Shown here piece after piece: positions 7,279 through 15,255 of a stretch of 34,559 nt of DNA. Origin of the DNA: Acidimicrobiales bacterium. Its GTDB lineage: Bacteria; Actinomycetota; Acidimicrobiia; Acidimicrobiales; Iamiaceae. The stretch's first letter is position 1; every line of letters starts with the position of its first letter. A program made the position numbers and the translations under genes. The stretch lies in contig JAGQSO010000107.1 in NCBI GenBank assembly GCA_020439505.1, positions 1 through 34,559 on the forward strand. Reading direction: 5' to 3'. The notes under the pieces are model-generated. The model searched no databases and was not told the DNA's origin. It worked only from the letters and a program-made list of their open reading frames with translations.

Positions 7279-9810
7279 ATGAACCTGGGGGATCGGCTGG
7301 GTGACAGGCCCGGCGTGGACGCGGCCGTCGACATCTTCTTGGATTGGGCGGCAGAGCGGGGCCTGGAGCTGTACCCCCACCAGGAGGAAGCCCTGTTGGC
7401 GGTGGCGTCGGGTGACCACGTGATCGTGAACACCCCCACCGGCTCGGGCAAGAGCCTGATCGCGGCGGCCGCCCACACCGTGGCCATGGCTCGGGGCGAG
7501 CGCAGCTTCTACACCGCCCCGATCAAGGCGCTGGTATCGGAGAAGTTCTTCGAGCTCTCCCGCACCTTCGGCCCGGCTCGGGTCGGGATGCTCACCGGTG
7601 ATGCGGCCGTGAACCACGACGCACCCATCATCTGCTGTACCGCCGAGATCTTGGCCAACATGGCCCTGCGGGAGGGGGAACGGGCCGAGGTCGGGCAGGT
7701 GGTGATGGACGAGTTCCACTTCATCGCCGACCCTGATCGTGGCTGGGCCTGGCAGGTACCGCTGCTGGAACTGAACCGGGCCCAGCAGATCCTGTTGTCG
7801 GCCACACTGGGTGACACCACCCGTTTCGAGGTCGACCTGTTCCGGCGCAGTTCTCGACCGGTGGCGGTGGTGCGATCGGCGACCAGGCCGGTACCCCTGC
7901 ACCACGAGTTCCGGATGGACCCCCTGCCCGAGGTCCTCGACGAGTTGCTGACCACCGACCAGGCCCCCATCTACCTCGTTCACTTCACCCAGGCCGGGGC
8001 CATCGAACAGGCCCAGTCGCTGATGAGCCTCAAGCTCGCCACCCGGGACGAGAAGGACGCCATCGCGGCTGAGATCGGGGCGTTCCGCTTCTCGGCCGGG
8101 TTCGGGAAGGTGCTCAGCCGGTTCGTCCGCAACGGGATCGGCGTCCACCACGCCGGGATGCTCCCCCGCTACCGGCGTCTGGTCGAACGCCTGGCCCAGG
8201 CCGGGCTGCTCAAGGTGATCTGTGGCACCGACACCCTCGGGGTGGGCATCAACGTTCCGATCCGCACCGTGGTGCTCACCTCGCTCTCGAAGTTCGACGG
8301 TACCCAGGTGCGGCTGCTCAGCGCTCGGGAGTTCCACCAGATCAGCGGTCGGGCCGGCCGAGCCGGGTTCGACACGTCGGGGCGGGTCGTGGTCATGGCC
8401 CCCCAACACGTGATCGACAACGCTCGATCCGCAGCCAAGGCGCTGGCCAAGGCGGGCGGCGACCCAACCAAGGTCCGCCGTCAGCCCAAGAAGAAGCCGC
8501 CCGAGGGCACGGTGAGCTGGGCCGAGCCCACCTTTACCCGTCTGGTCGGCGCTGCCCCCGAACCGCTCAGTGCGCCCCTCGCCGTCACGCACTCCATGGT
8601 CCTCAACGTCTTGGACCGCCCCGGTGACGGTCGGGGCGCGCTCCACGGACTGTTGTCGGACAACCACGACACCGAGGCCAACCGGGCTCGGCACCTGGTG
8701 CGCGCCGCCGAGATCGAGCAGGCCCTGGTCGACGGAGGCATCGTGGAGGAGCTGACCGAACCCGACGACCGGGGCCGGACGGTGCGGGTGACCATCGACC
8801 TCCAGGCCGACTTCGCCCTCAACCAGCCCCTCGCCCCCTTTGCCCTGGCCGCTCTCGATCTGCTCGATCCCGAGTCCCCGACCTGGGCCCTCGACGTGGT
8901 GTCGGTGATCGAAGCGGTGCTGGAAGATCCGCGACCGGTCATCTCCTCGCAGGTGTCCAAGGCCAGGGGGGAGGCGGTGAGCCGGATGAAGGCCGATGGC
9001 CTCGACTACGACCAGCGGATGGCCGAACTGGAATCGGTCACCCATCCCCGCCCCCTGGCCGAACTGTTGGAGCCGATGTTCGAGGTGTATCGGGGCCGCC
9101 ACCCGTGGGTGGCGGAGTCCCCGCTGTCACCCAAGGCGGTGGTCCGGGAGATGTGGGAGCGGGCCATGGGCTTCGCCGACTATGTGCGCTTCCACCAGAT
9201 CGCCCGGGCCGAGGGCACCCTGCTGCGCTATCTGACCGATGCCTACCGCACCCTGGTCAAGACCGTGCCCGAGGAGACCAAGACCGACGAGCTGATCGAC
9301 CTGACCGAGTGGTTGGGTGAGCTGGTCCGACAGGTCGACTCCAGCCTCCTCGACGAGTGGGAGGCACTCAGCAACCCACCCGATGGGGCCGAGCTGACAC
9401 AGCCGGTGGACCACACGCCGCCGCCGCTGACCGCCAACCGTCGGGCCTTCTCGGTGCTGGTCCGCAACGCCATGTTCCAACGGGTGGAGATGGCCGCCCT
9501 CCGGCGTTGGGATGCACTGGGCGACCTCGACGGCGACGAGGGCTGGACGCCGCAACGATGGTTCGAGGCGTTGGCTCCCTACTTTGGTGAGCACGCTTCG
9601 ATCGACATCGATGCCGATGCCCGCAATCCCATCCACCTCACCATCACCGAGCAACCCGGGACCTGGTTGCTACGTCAGACGCTGTGCGACCCGGCCGGCG
9701 ACCACGACTGGGCCCTGGTGGCCACCGTCGACCTCGCCCGCTCCGATGAGGAAGGCGAAGCCATCATCGCCATGGTGTCCGTCGAAAGGTTGACCGGGTT
9801 GACCGGGTAG
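7279..9810 (+). CDS. Ski2-like superfamily II helicase (DUF3516 type)
   Basis: An 843-residue DEAD/DEAH-type helicase. Walker A TPTGSGKS is at 52-59, the DEFH Walker B box at 144-147, motif III SAT at 174-176, and motif VI QISGRAGRAG at 354-363. The long C-terminal part, with SWAEPTFTRLVGAAPEPL near 415 and further helical blocks, matches the actinobacterial helicases that carry DUF3516, and their role is not well established (RNA or DNA unwinding is assumed). ATG 7279 leaves about 28 residues before GLELYPHQEEAL, as usual for the family. An in-frame GTG at 7258, just after a TACCAT box, is an equally possible start. The gene ends inside a 9-bp tandem repeat and converges on the aminotransferase gene 23 bases later. 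Confidence 0.85.
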   Translation: MNLGDRLGDRPGVDAAVDIFLDWAAERGLELYPHQEEALLAVASGDHVIVNTPTGSGKSLIAAAAHTVAMARGERSFYTAPIKALVSEKFFELSRTFGPARVGMLTGDAAVNHDAPIICCTAEILANMALREGERAEVGQVVMDEFHFIADPDRGWAWQVPLLELNRAQQILLSATLGDTTRFEVDLFRRSSRPVAVVRSATRPVPLHHEFRMDPLPEVLDELLTTDQAPIYLVHFTQAGAIEQAQSLMSLKLATRDEKDAIAAEIGAFRFSAGFGKVLSRFVRNGIGVHHAGMLPRYRRLVERLAQAGLLKVICGTDTLGVGINVPIRTVVLTSLSKFDGTQVRLLSAREFHQISGRAGRAGFDTSGRVVVMAPQHVIDNARSAAKALAKAGGDPTKVRRQPKKKPPEGTVSWAEPTFTRLVGAAPEPLSAPLAVTHSMVLNVLDRPGDGRGALHGLLSDNHDTEANRARHLVRAAEIEQALVDGGIVEELTEPDDRGRTVRVTIDLQADFALNQPLAPFALAALDLLDPESPTWALDVVSVIEAVLEDPRPVISSQVSKARGEAVSRMKADGLDYDQRMAELESVTHPRPLAELLEPMFEVYRGRHPWVAESPLSPKAVVREMWERAMGFADYVRFHQIARAEGTLLRYLTDAYRTLVKTVPEETKTDELIDLTEWLGELVRQVDSSLLDEWEALSNPPDGAELTQPVDHTPPPLTANRRAFSVLVRNAMFQRVEMAALRRWDALGDLDGDEGWTPQRWFEALAPYFGEHASIDIDADARNPIHLTITEQPGTWLLRQTLCDPAGDHDWALVATVDLARSDEEGEAIIAMVSVERLTGLTG

Positions 9811-9816
9811 ACCGGG
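9790..9816 (+). repeat. Three tandem 9-bp units spanning the helicase stop codon
   Basis: TTGACCGGG is repeated at 9790-9798 and 9799-9807, and the third unit at 9808-9816 reads TAGACCGGG. In frame the first two encode Leu-Thr-Gly and the single T-to-A change in the third makes the stop codon. Confidence 0.7.
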
Positions 9817-9823
9817 CACCCGG
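9812..9823. terminator. Short hairpin between convergent genes
   Basis: CCGGG-CA-CCCGG forms a compact GC-rich inverted repeat in the 23-bp gap between the convergent helicase and aminotransferase genes. It lacks a T-run, so a terminator role is only suggested. Confidence 0.3.
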
Positions 9824-9833
9824 AAGGTCCTGG

Positions 9834-11069
9834 CTATTGGCGGTAGCTGGCCAGGAAGTTGCCCAATCGCTCGATCGCCACCTTGAGGTCCCGGGCCCAG
9901 GGAAGGGTCACGATGCGCAGGTGATCATGTTCGGGCCAGTTGAAGCCGGTCCCCTGCACCACCAGGATCTTCTCCTGCAGCAGCAGATCCAGCACCAGCT
10001 GCGAGTCGTCGTGGATCTCGTGTACCTCGGGGTCCAAGCGGGGGAACACGTACAGGGCCCCCTTGGGGACCACGCAACTGACCCCGGGGATGGCGTTCAG
10101 GCCCTCCACCGCGGCGTCGCGTTGTTCGAGCAGCCGACCTCCGGGACCGACCAGTCCCTCGATGGTCTGGTGGCCACCCAACGCAGCCTGGATGGCGTGC
10201 TGGGCGGGGACATTGGGACACAGCCGTGACGACGCCAGCAGGTCGATCCCCTCCAGGAACCCCTGGGCGTGGCCGCGGGGCCCGGTGATCGCCATCCAAC
10301 CCGAGCGATACCCGGCCACCCGATAGGTCTTGGACAGACCGTTGTAGGTGATGCACAGCAGGTCGGGGGCCAACGACGCCAGGCAGGTGTGCGTTGCGTC
10401 GTCGTAGAGGATCCGGTCGTAGATCTCGTCGGCCAGCAGCAGCAGGTCATGGCGTCGGGCCAACTCGACCACGCCGGTCAGCACCTCGGGGCTGTAGACC
10501 GCGCCGGTCGGGTTGTTGGGGTTGATGACCAGGACCGCCTTGGTGCGGTCGGTGATCTTGGACTCCATGTCGGTCAGGTCCGGGTTCCAACCGTCGTTCT
10601 CGTCGCAGCGGTAGTGCACCGGTGTCCCGCCGGCCAGGCTGACCGCGGCGGTCCACAGCGGGTAGTCAGGAGCGGGGATCAGCACCTCGTCGCCGTCGTT
10701 CAGTAACGCCTGCATGGTCAAGATGATCAGTTCCGAGACCCCGTTACCGAGGTAGACGTCGTCCACGTCGAGGTCGGGGAAGCCAGTCACCAACTCGTAG
10801 CGGCTGACCACCGCCCGGCGGGCCGAGACGATGCCGCGTGATTCCGAGTAGCCCGATGCTTCGGGAAGGGCACCGAGGACGTCTCGGACGATGGCCTCGG
10901 GGGCCTCGAAGCCGTAGACCGCCGGGTTGCCGATGTTCAGCTTGAGGATCTGGTGACCCTCGGCCTCCAGCCGTGCGGCTTGGGCGTTGGCCGGACCCCG
11001 GATCTCATAGACGACACCTTGGAGCTTGCTGGCCTGGGGAAGTTCACGCACCAGCCCATGTTGGTCCAC
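9834..11069 (-). CDS. alaA: PLP-dependent aminotransferase, AlaA-like (glutamate-pyruvate type)
   Basis: A 411-residue class I/II (fold-type I) aminotransferase, close in length and motif order to E. coli AlaA (YfbQ), which makes alanine from pyruvate and glutamate. Visible features are LNIGNPAVYGF (44-54) near the N-terminus, NPNNPTG (183-189), ADEIYD (213-218, with the aspartate that pairs with the pyridine nitrogen), SKTYRVAGYRSGW (246-258, with K247 as the Schiff-base lysine) and a C-terminal LRIVTLP block carrying the carboxylate-binding arginine. The GTG at 11069 lies 35 bases after a 64-aa gene and is probably co-transcribed with it. Substrate assignment rests on overall resemblance, so the symbol is provisional. 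Confidence 0.8.
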   Translation of the reverse strand: MDQHGLVRELPQASKLQGVVYEIRGPANAQAARLEAEGHQILKLNIGNPAVYGFEAPEAIVRDVLGALPEASGYSESRGIVSARRAVVSRYELVTGFPDLDVDDVYLGNGVSELIILTMQALLNDGDEVLIPAPDYPLWTAAVSLAGGTPVHYRCDENDGWNPDLTDMESKITDRTKAVLVINPNNPTGAVYSPEVLTGVVELARRHDLLLLADEIYDRILYDDATHTCLASLAPDLLCITYNGLSKTYRVAGYRSGWMAITGPRGHAQGFLEGIDLLASSRLCPNVPAQHAIQAALGGHQTIEGLVGPGGRLLEQRDAAVEGLNAIPGVSCVVPKGALYVFPRLDPEVHEIHDDSQLVLDLLLQEKILVVQGTGFNWPEHDHLRIVTLPWARDLKVAIERLGNFLASYRQ

Positions 11070-11104
11070 GGCGGGGTCGGCCGTGGCACCGGTTCGGGGG
11101 TCGC

Positions 11105-11299
11105 TCAGCGACGACCGCGGGCTAGCTCGGCCAGGAACTCTTCTTTGGTGATCTTGGGCTTGTCGACCGAGGTGTCGATGTCGGCGATCGAGTCACGCAT
11201 TCGGGAAAGCAGGTCGGTGCCGCCGGTCGGGGCGGACGCCCAGCTCTGGTCGAGGGCCTTGGTGAACTGCTCGGCGGTGAGATCCTCGGGGGTTTCCAT
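11105..11299 (-). CDS. Small conserved-looking protein, 64 aa, upstream of alaA
   Basis: A 64-residue acidic and basic helical protein (METPEDLTAEQFTKALDQSW...EEFLAELARGRR) without cysteines, signal peptide or membrane segment. I do not recognise it. The ATG at 11299 has a good Shine-Dalgarno, AGGGAG, about nine bases upstream, and a TANNNT box (TACGAT, 11359-11354) lies 55-60 bases before it. It precedes the aminotransferase gene by 35 bases on the same strand, so it is probably the first gene of a two-gene transcript. The strong ribosome binding site and codon usage like the neighbours support it being real. Confidence 0.6.
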   Translation of the reverse strand: METPEDLTAEQFTKALDQSWASAPTGGTDLLSRMRDSIADIDTSVDKPKITKEEFLAELARGRR

Positions 11300-11353
11300 C
11301 AGTTCATCTCCCTACTGCGAACGATCAGGACCCGAGTGGCCCGTGGGACTGTC

Positions 11354-11359
11354 ATCGTA
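11354..11359 (-). promoter_or_regulatory. -10 box (TACGAT) for the 64-aa gene and alaA
   Basis: TACGAT on the minus strand fits TANNNT. A start about 7 bases downstream would give a leader of roughly 48 nt that contains the AGGGAG ribosome binding site. I see no convincing -35. Confidence 0.35.
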
Positions 11360-11409
11360 GTGCAGAGGTCACAGGAAAAGAAGGACCTTCTCCTCAAGCC
11401 CACACCGGT

Positions 11410-12246
11410 TCAGGCCGATACGCCGCCCGCGGGCGGTCGGGAGGGACCCGGGGGCCCGGCAAAAGCCTGGATGATGTCCATCCAGTGATCGGCTTGGGCC
11501 CCGGTGACGACCAGGGCGAGATCGTCGCGGTGACGACGACGGGTGGCCAGCAGGCAGAAGTCGAGGGCCGGACCCTCCACCCGATCGCGGCTCTCGAGCT
11601 CACCCCAGGCCCACTGCGAGCCGTCCGGCGCGTCCAGCACTACGGCGACGTCCGCATCGGGAGGCTCCTCCCCGTTCACCGAGTAGGCAAAGCCCCGGGC
11701 CCGAACCGCGATGTGGGCGACGTGGCGCAGTCGCATGGTGGCCGGTCGTACGACCTCGAAGGCATCAGCGACATCCTGGCCGTGGGCCCAGGTCTCCATG
11801 AGCCTCGCAGTCGCCATCGAGGCGGCGCTCATCGGCGGGCCGAACCACGGAAGCCGGCTACCCGGCGCTACCGCGGACAGGGCGGTGGTCAGCCCGGCTC
11901 TTCCCTCACGCCATCTCTCCAGCAGGGCGATCTGCCCGTCGGTACCAGCGAGGGCGGGCGCAGCCCAGGCCTCGGCCTCTGCATCGACGAAACCATCGGG
12001 GTTCTGAAGGGCCCGCTCCACCAGGGCCCCGAAGCCCGCCGGATCCGCGGCAGCAAGGGATGCTGCCTTGTCGGTCCAGGCGAGGTGGCCGATCTGGTGG
12101 GCGACGGTCCAACCTTCGGCTTCGGTTTGGCGGTCCCAGTGACCGATCCGTCCCGCGACGATCTCGTCGAGGGCCGCGCCTTCCTGTTCCAGGTCATCGA
12201 CAAGTTCACTCAGATCCACGCCGGCACTCTCCCACAAGGTCCCCAT
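11410..12246 (-). CDS. TIGR03084-family metal-binding protein (mycothiol maleylpyruvate isomerase N-terminal-like, DinB fold)
   Basis: A 278-residue protein of the TIGR03084/MDMPI-N type found in actinobacteria, a DinB-fold four-helix bundle expected to bind a divalent metal and probably to use mycothiol. The N-terminal block GWTVAHQIGHLAWTDKAA supplies the HXXXH ligands and METWAHGQDVADAF supplies the third histidine. A C-terminal alpha/beta domain follows, and the tail is proline and glycine rich. The ATG at 12246 (GGGG about 8 bases upstream) is chosen; the frame is open to 12312, but that would run across the start of the divergent SRPBCC gene at 12306. The substrate is unknown. Confidence 0.75.
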   Translation of the reverse strand: MGTLWESAGVDLSELVDDLEQEGAALDEIVAGRIGHWDRQTEAEGWTVAHQIGHLAWTDKAASLAAADPAGFGALVERALQNPDGFVDAEAEAWAAPALAGTDGQIALLERWREGRAGLTTALSAVAPGSRLPWFGPPMSAASMATARLMETWAHGQDVADAFEVVRPATMRLRHVAHIAVRARGFAYSVNGEEPPDADVAVVLDAPDGSQWAWGELESRDRVEGPALDFCLLATRRRHRDDLALVVTGAQADHWMDIIQAFAGPPGPSRPPAGGVSA

Positions 12247-12293
12247 GTCGTGCCCCAGGCATCGGGAGCCCGGTCGGTAGGCGTCGTCGTTGG

Positions 12294-12299
12294 TACGCT
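12294..12299 (+). promoter_or_regulatory. -10 box (TACGCT) of a leaderless promoter
   Basis: TACGCT fits TANNNT and ends exactly six bases before the ATG at 12306, so the predicted +1 is at the A of the ATG. There is no ribosome binding site upstream of that ATG. Confidence 0.5.
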
Positions 12300-12305
12300 C
12301 CGCCG

Positions 12306-12764
12306 ATGGCAACAGACTCCGTCACCGTCGAACGTCTCATCGCAGCAGAGCCCTCGGCGATATTCGCGCTGGTCGCCGACGCCGACCGCCATCAAGACAT
12401 CGACGGCTCGGGGACCGTACGGGAAGCGAAGGGCACTCCCGGTCCCCTCAAGGCTGGTTCCACCTTCGGCATGTCGATGAAATGGGGGGTGCCCTACTCC
12501 ATGGTCAGCAAGGTCATCGAGTTCGAGCAGGATCGGGTCATCGCCTGGCAGACCCGCGGTCCGGGACCATTGGGCAAGTTCGTCGGTGGCCGCATCTGGC
12601 GCTACGAGCTGGAGCCGACCGAGGGTGGGACCCTGGTGAAGGAGACCTGGGACATCTCCCAGGAGAACCCGGCCAGTCGGGCCATGACCCGCCGGATGGC
12701 CGGGCTGACCCGCACCAACATGGAGAAGACCCTCGCTCGCATAGACGAGCTGGTCGGTAGCTGA
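12306..12764 (+). CDS. SRPBCC-family (polyketide cyclase/START-like) protein
   Basis: A 152-residue protein of the SRPBCC helix-grip fold. It opens with the typical strand-helix VTVERLIAAEPSAIFALVADADRHQDIDGSG, followed by beta strands (KVIEFEQDRVIAWQTRGPGP, WRYELEPTEGGTLVKETWDI) and a long C-terminal helix. Such proteins bind hydrophobic ligands in a cavity, and some are cyclases, aromatase-like enzymes or lipid carriers. Nothing here picks one. The ATG at 12306 is supported by the TACGCT box. The frame is open upstream to 12060, but that runs antisense through the TIGR03084 gene. Confidence 0.75.
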   Translation: MATDSVTVERLIAAEPSAIFALVADADRHQDIDGSGTVREAKGTPGPLKAGSTFGMSMKWGVPYSMVSKVIEFEQDRVIAWQTRGPGPLGKFVGGRIWRYELEPTEGGTLVKETWDISQENPASRAMTRRMAGLTRTNMEKTLARIDELVGS

Positions 12765-12778
12765 CCTACGCCTCCGCG

Positions 12779-12815
12779 ATAGCTGGAGCCTATGGCGGAC
12801 ATAGTCAGAAACGAT
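12779..12815 (+). promoter_or_regulatory. Near-consensus OxyR operator upstream of ahpC
   Basis: Four tetranucleotides with exact seven-base spacing are present: ATAG (12779-12782), CTAT (12790-12793), ATAG (12801-12804) and CGAT (12812-12815). This is 15 of 16 bases of the ATAG-N7-CTAT-N7-ATAG-N7-CTAT pattern known for E. coli OxyR tetramers. An OxyR gene with both redox cysteines lies at the end of the same gene set (15256-16164). The site is about 80-120 bases before the ahpC ATG. Confidence 0.7.
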
Positions 12816-12825
12816 CGGTTCTGAC
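12804..12825. promoter_or_regulatory. 22-bp inverted repeat in the ahpC promoter region
   Basis: GTCAGAA-A-CGATCG-G-TTCTGAC is a palindrome with one mismatched pair, overlapping the distal half of the OxyR site. A second inverted repeat, TTACCC (12831-12836) N14 GGGTAA (12851-12856), follows and brackets the AT-rich sequence that probably holds the -10. These could be operators for a second regulator. Confidence 0.4.
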
Positions 12826-12896
12826 GATCATTACCCGGCTAAGTGATATAGGGTAACTATCAGCAACTTCCCTACCACTGCTGAGGTAACTGAGCC

Positions 12897-13493
12897 ATGA
12901 CCCTGGTCAACTCCGAGATCAAGCCCTTCTCCGCCACCGCCTTCCACAACGGTGCCTTCGTCGACGTGACCGAGGCCGACGTTGCCGGCAAGTGGGCGGT
13001 GTTCTTCTTCTACCCGGCCGACTTCACCTTCGTCTGTCCCACCGAGCTCGGCGACATGGCCGACCACTACGAAGAGCTCCAGAAGCTCGGCGTCGAGGTC
13101 TACTCGGTGTCCACCGACACCCACTTCGTCCACAAGGCCTGGCACGAGGCCTCCGAGACCATCGGCAAGATCACCTACCCGATGCTCGCTGACCCCAGCG
13201 GCAACATCTCCCGCAACTTCGGGGTCATGCGAGGCCAGGAGTTCGACGACGGTGAGCCGGTCGGCAACGGCATCGGCCTCGCCGACCGCGGCACCTTCCT
13301 CGTCGATCCCGACGGCGTTGTCCAGTTCGAAGAGGTCACCGCTGAAGGCATCGGCCGCAACGCCGCCGAGCTCCTCCGCAAGGTCAAGGCCGCCCAGTAC
13401 GTGCGTAGCCACCCCGGCGAGGTCTGCCCCGCCAAGTGGGAAGAGGGCGAGGCCACCCTGGCCCCCTCCCTCGACCTCGTCGGCAAGATCTGA
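12897..13493 (+). CDS. ahpC: Alkyl hydroperoxide reductase subunit C (2-Cys peroxiredoxin)
   Basis: A 198-residue typical 2-Cys peroxiredoxin that reduces H2O2, organic peroxides and peroxynitrite in the cytosol and is re-reduced by AhpF. The peroxidatic cysteine is C47 in [13 protein letters not shown] and the resolving cysteine is C177 in [10 protein letters not shown]. Length and motif order match E. coli AhpC (187 residues). The ATG at 12897 has GAGG about 11 bases upstream. The gene heads ahpC-ahpF-oxyR and lies behind a near-consensus OxyR operator, so induction by peroxide through OxyR is a strong inference. Confidence 0.96.
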   Translation: MTLVNSEIKPFSATAFHNGAFVDVTEADVAGKWAVFFFYPADFTFVCPTELGDMADHYEELQKLGVEVYSVSTDTHFVHKAWHEASETIGKITYPMLADPSGNISRNFGVMRGQEFDDGEPVGNGIGLADRGTFLVDPDGVVQFEEVTAEGIGRNAAELLRKVKAAQYVRSHPGEVCPAKWEEGEATLAPSLDLVGKI

Positions 13494-13515
13494 TCCTCAC
13501 CGGATAGTCCTGGCT

Positions 13516-13544
13516 GGGCGGGGGATGCCCACCCTCCCCCGCCC
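13516..13544 (+). terminator. GC hairpin between ahpC and ahpF
   Basis: GGGCGGGGG (13516-13524) and CCCCCGCCC (13536-13544) form a perfect 9-bp stem with an 11-base loop in the 119-bp gap. There is no T-run, so it is more likely an attenuating or mRNA-processing/stabilising structure than a full terminator, lowering ahpF relative to ahpC. Confidence 0.5.
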
Positions 13545-13612
13545 GGCCGCCCTCCCCGGCCCCAACCCGCGCATCCCTCCCGCCACCCGCGCCATCGACA
13601 CGGAGACCCGAC

Positions 13613-15214
13613 ATGCTCGACGCCAACTTTGCCGCTCAACTCAAGACCCATCTCGAGAAGGTCAAGCACCCCGTGGAGCTGGTGGCCGCCGTCGACGACG
13701 GGGCCAAGTCCGCCGAGCTGTGGGCCCTGCTCGATCAGATCGCGTCCCTGTCACCCCAGGTGAGCTCCCGCCGCCTCGACGAGACACCCGAAGGCACCCG
13801 GGTTCCGTCCTTCACCATCTCTCGGGTCGGCACCGATGTATCGGTTCGCTTCGCCGGCATCCCGCTGGGCCACGAGTTCACCTCGCTGGTCCTCGCCCTG
13901 CTCCAGGTAGGAGGCCACCCCTCCACCGCCGACCCCGAGGTGCTCGACCAGATCCGCGCCCTTCCCGGCGACTACCGGTTCGAGACCTTCTTCTCGCTGT
14001 CGTGCCAGAACTGCCCCGACGTGGTCCAGGCCCTCAACCTGATGAGCGTCGTAAACCCCCGCATCCGTCACGAGTCGATCGACGGAGCGCTCTTCCAGGC
14101 CGAGGTGGAGGCCCGCAAGGTGATGGCGGTCCCGTCGGTGTTCCTAAACGGTGAGCCCTTCGACCAGGGTCGAATGAGCCTGGAACAGATCGTCGCCAAA
14201 CTCGACACCGGAGCCGCCGAGCGGGCCACCGCGGCCATCGCCGAGAAGGACCCCTTCGACGTCCTGGTCATCGGCGGAGGTCCCGCCGGCGCCGCCGCCG
14301 CCGTCTACGCCGCCCGCAAGGGGATCCGCACCGGTGTGGCCGCCGACCGATTCGGCGGACAGGTGCTCGACACGATGTCCATCGAGAACTTCATCTCGGT
14401 GCCCTACACCGAAGGCCCCAAGCTGGCCACCGCGCTCGAGCAGCACGTCCGCGGCTACGACGTCGACATCATGAAGCTCCAGGAGGCAACGCGGCTGGTC
14501 CCCGCCGGCGACGACGGCCTGATCACCGTCGAGCTCAAGTCGGGTGCCACCTTGCGCTCACGGTCGGTGGTCCTTTCCACCGGGGCCCGCTGGCGGACCA
14601 TGGGTGTACCTGGCGAGGATGACTACCGCAACAAGGGCGTTGCCTACTGCCCCCACTGCGACGGCCCGTTGTTCAAGGGCAAGCGGGTGGCGGTGATCGG
14701 CGGAGGGAACTCCGGCGTCGAGGCCGCCATCGACCTGGCCGGGATCGTCGCCCACGTCACCGTCATCGAGTTCGACGACAAGCTCCGCGCCGACGACGTC
14801 CTCCAACGCAAGCTCCGAAGCCTCCCCAACGTGGACGTGGTCCTCAGCGCCCTGTCCACCTCGGTACTCGGCGACGGGGAGCAGGTGACCGGCATCGTCT
14901 ACACCGATCGCACCACCGACGAGAGCCACACCGTCGACCTCGACGGGATCTTCGTGCAGATCGGACTGCTGCCCAACACCGAGTGGCTGAAGGACACCGT
15001 CGAGCTCAGCCCCCGGGGCGAGATCGTGATCGACGACCACGGACGCACCTCGGTCCCCGGGGTGTTCGCCGGCGGCGACTGCACCACGGTCCCCTACAAG
15101 CAGATCGTCGTCGCCATGGGCGCCGGGGCGACCGCCGCCCTCTCGGCCTTCGACCACCTGATCCGTACCTCGGCTCCCGTCGAGTCCGCCGACGAGGCGC
15201 TGGCCACGGTCTGA
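13613..15214 (+). CDS. ahpF: Alkyl hydroperoxide reductase subunit F
   Basis: A 533-residue flavoprotein that passes electrons from NAD(P)H to AhpC. An N-terminal double-thioredoxin-fold domain (about 1-200) carries the CQNC redox pair (C131, C134). The FAD-binding motif GGGPAG is at 221-226, the thioredoxin-reductase-like CPHC pair is C346/C349, and the NAD(P)H-binding GGGNSG is at 363-368. A C-terminal GVFAGGDCT block contacts FAD. Length and arrangement fit E. coli AhpF (521 residues). The ATG at 13613 has GGAG eight bases upstream. It lies 119 bases after ahpC, with a stable hairpin between. Confidence 0.96.
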   Translation: MLDANFAAQLKTHLEKVKHPVELVAAVDDGAKSAELWALLDQIASLSPQVSSRRLDETPEGTRVPSFTISRVGTDVSVRFAGIPLGHEFTSLVLALLQVGGHPSTADPEVLDQIRALPGDYRFETFFSLSCQNCPDVVQALNLMSVVNPRIRHESIDGALFQAEVEARKVMAVPSVFLNGEPFDQGRMSLEQIVAKLDTGAAERATAAIAEKDPFDVLVIGGGPAGAAAAVYAARKGIRTGVAADRFGGQVLDTMSIENFISVPYTEGPKLATALEQHVRGYDVDIMKLQEATRLVPAGDDGLITVELKSGATLRSRSVVLSTGARWRTMGVPGEDDYRNKGVAYCPHCDGPLFKGKRVAVIGGGNSGVEAAIDLAGIVAHVTVIEFDDKLRADDVLQRKLRSLPNVDVVLSALSTSVLGDGEQVTGIVYTDRTTDESHTVDLDGIFVQIGLLPNTEWLKDTVELSPRGEIVIDDHGRTSVPGVFAGGDCTTVPYKQIVVAMGAGATAALSAFDHLIRTSAPVESADEALATV

Positions 15215-15255
15215 GGCCCCACCCTGGGACACGACGCAAGTCTGGAGGTGCAGCG

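Noticed and set aside
7192..9102. Long open frame on the minus strand through the helicase gene
   Set aside because: It is a GC-bias shadow of the helicase, rich in His, Gly, Val and Gln with no family motif, and the plus-strand frame carries all helicase motifs.
12771..12790. Third copy of the 51-bp intergenic element
   Set aside because: Only the first 20 bases resemble it (15 of 20) and the rest does not, so it is noted but not annotated as a copy.
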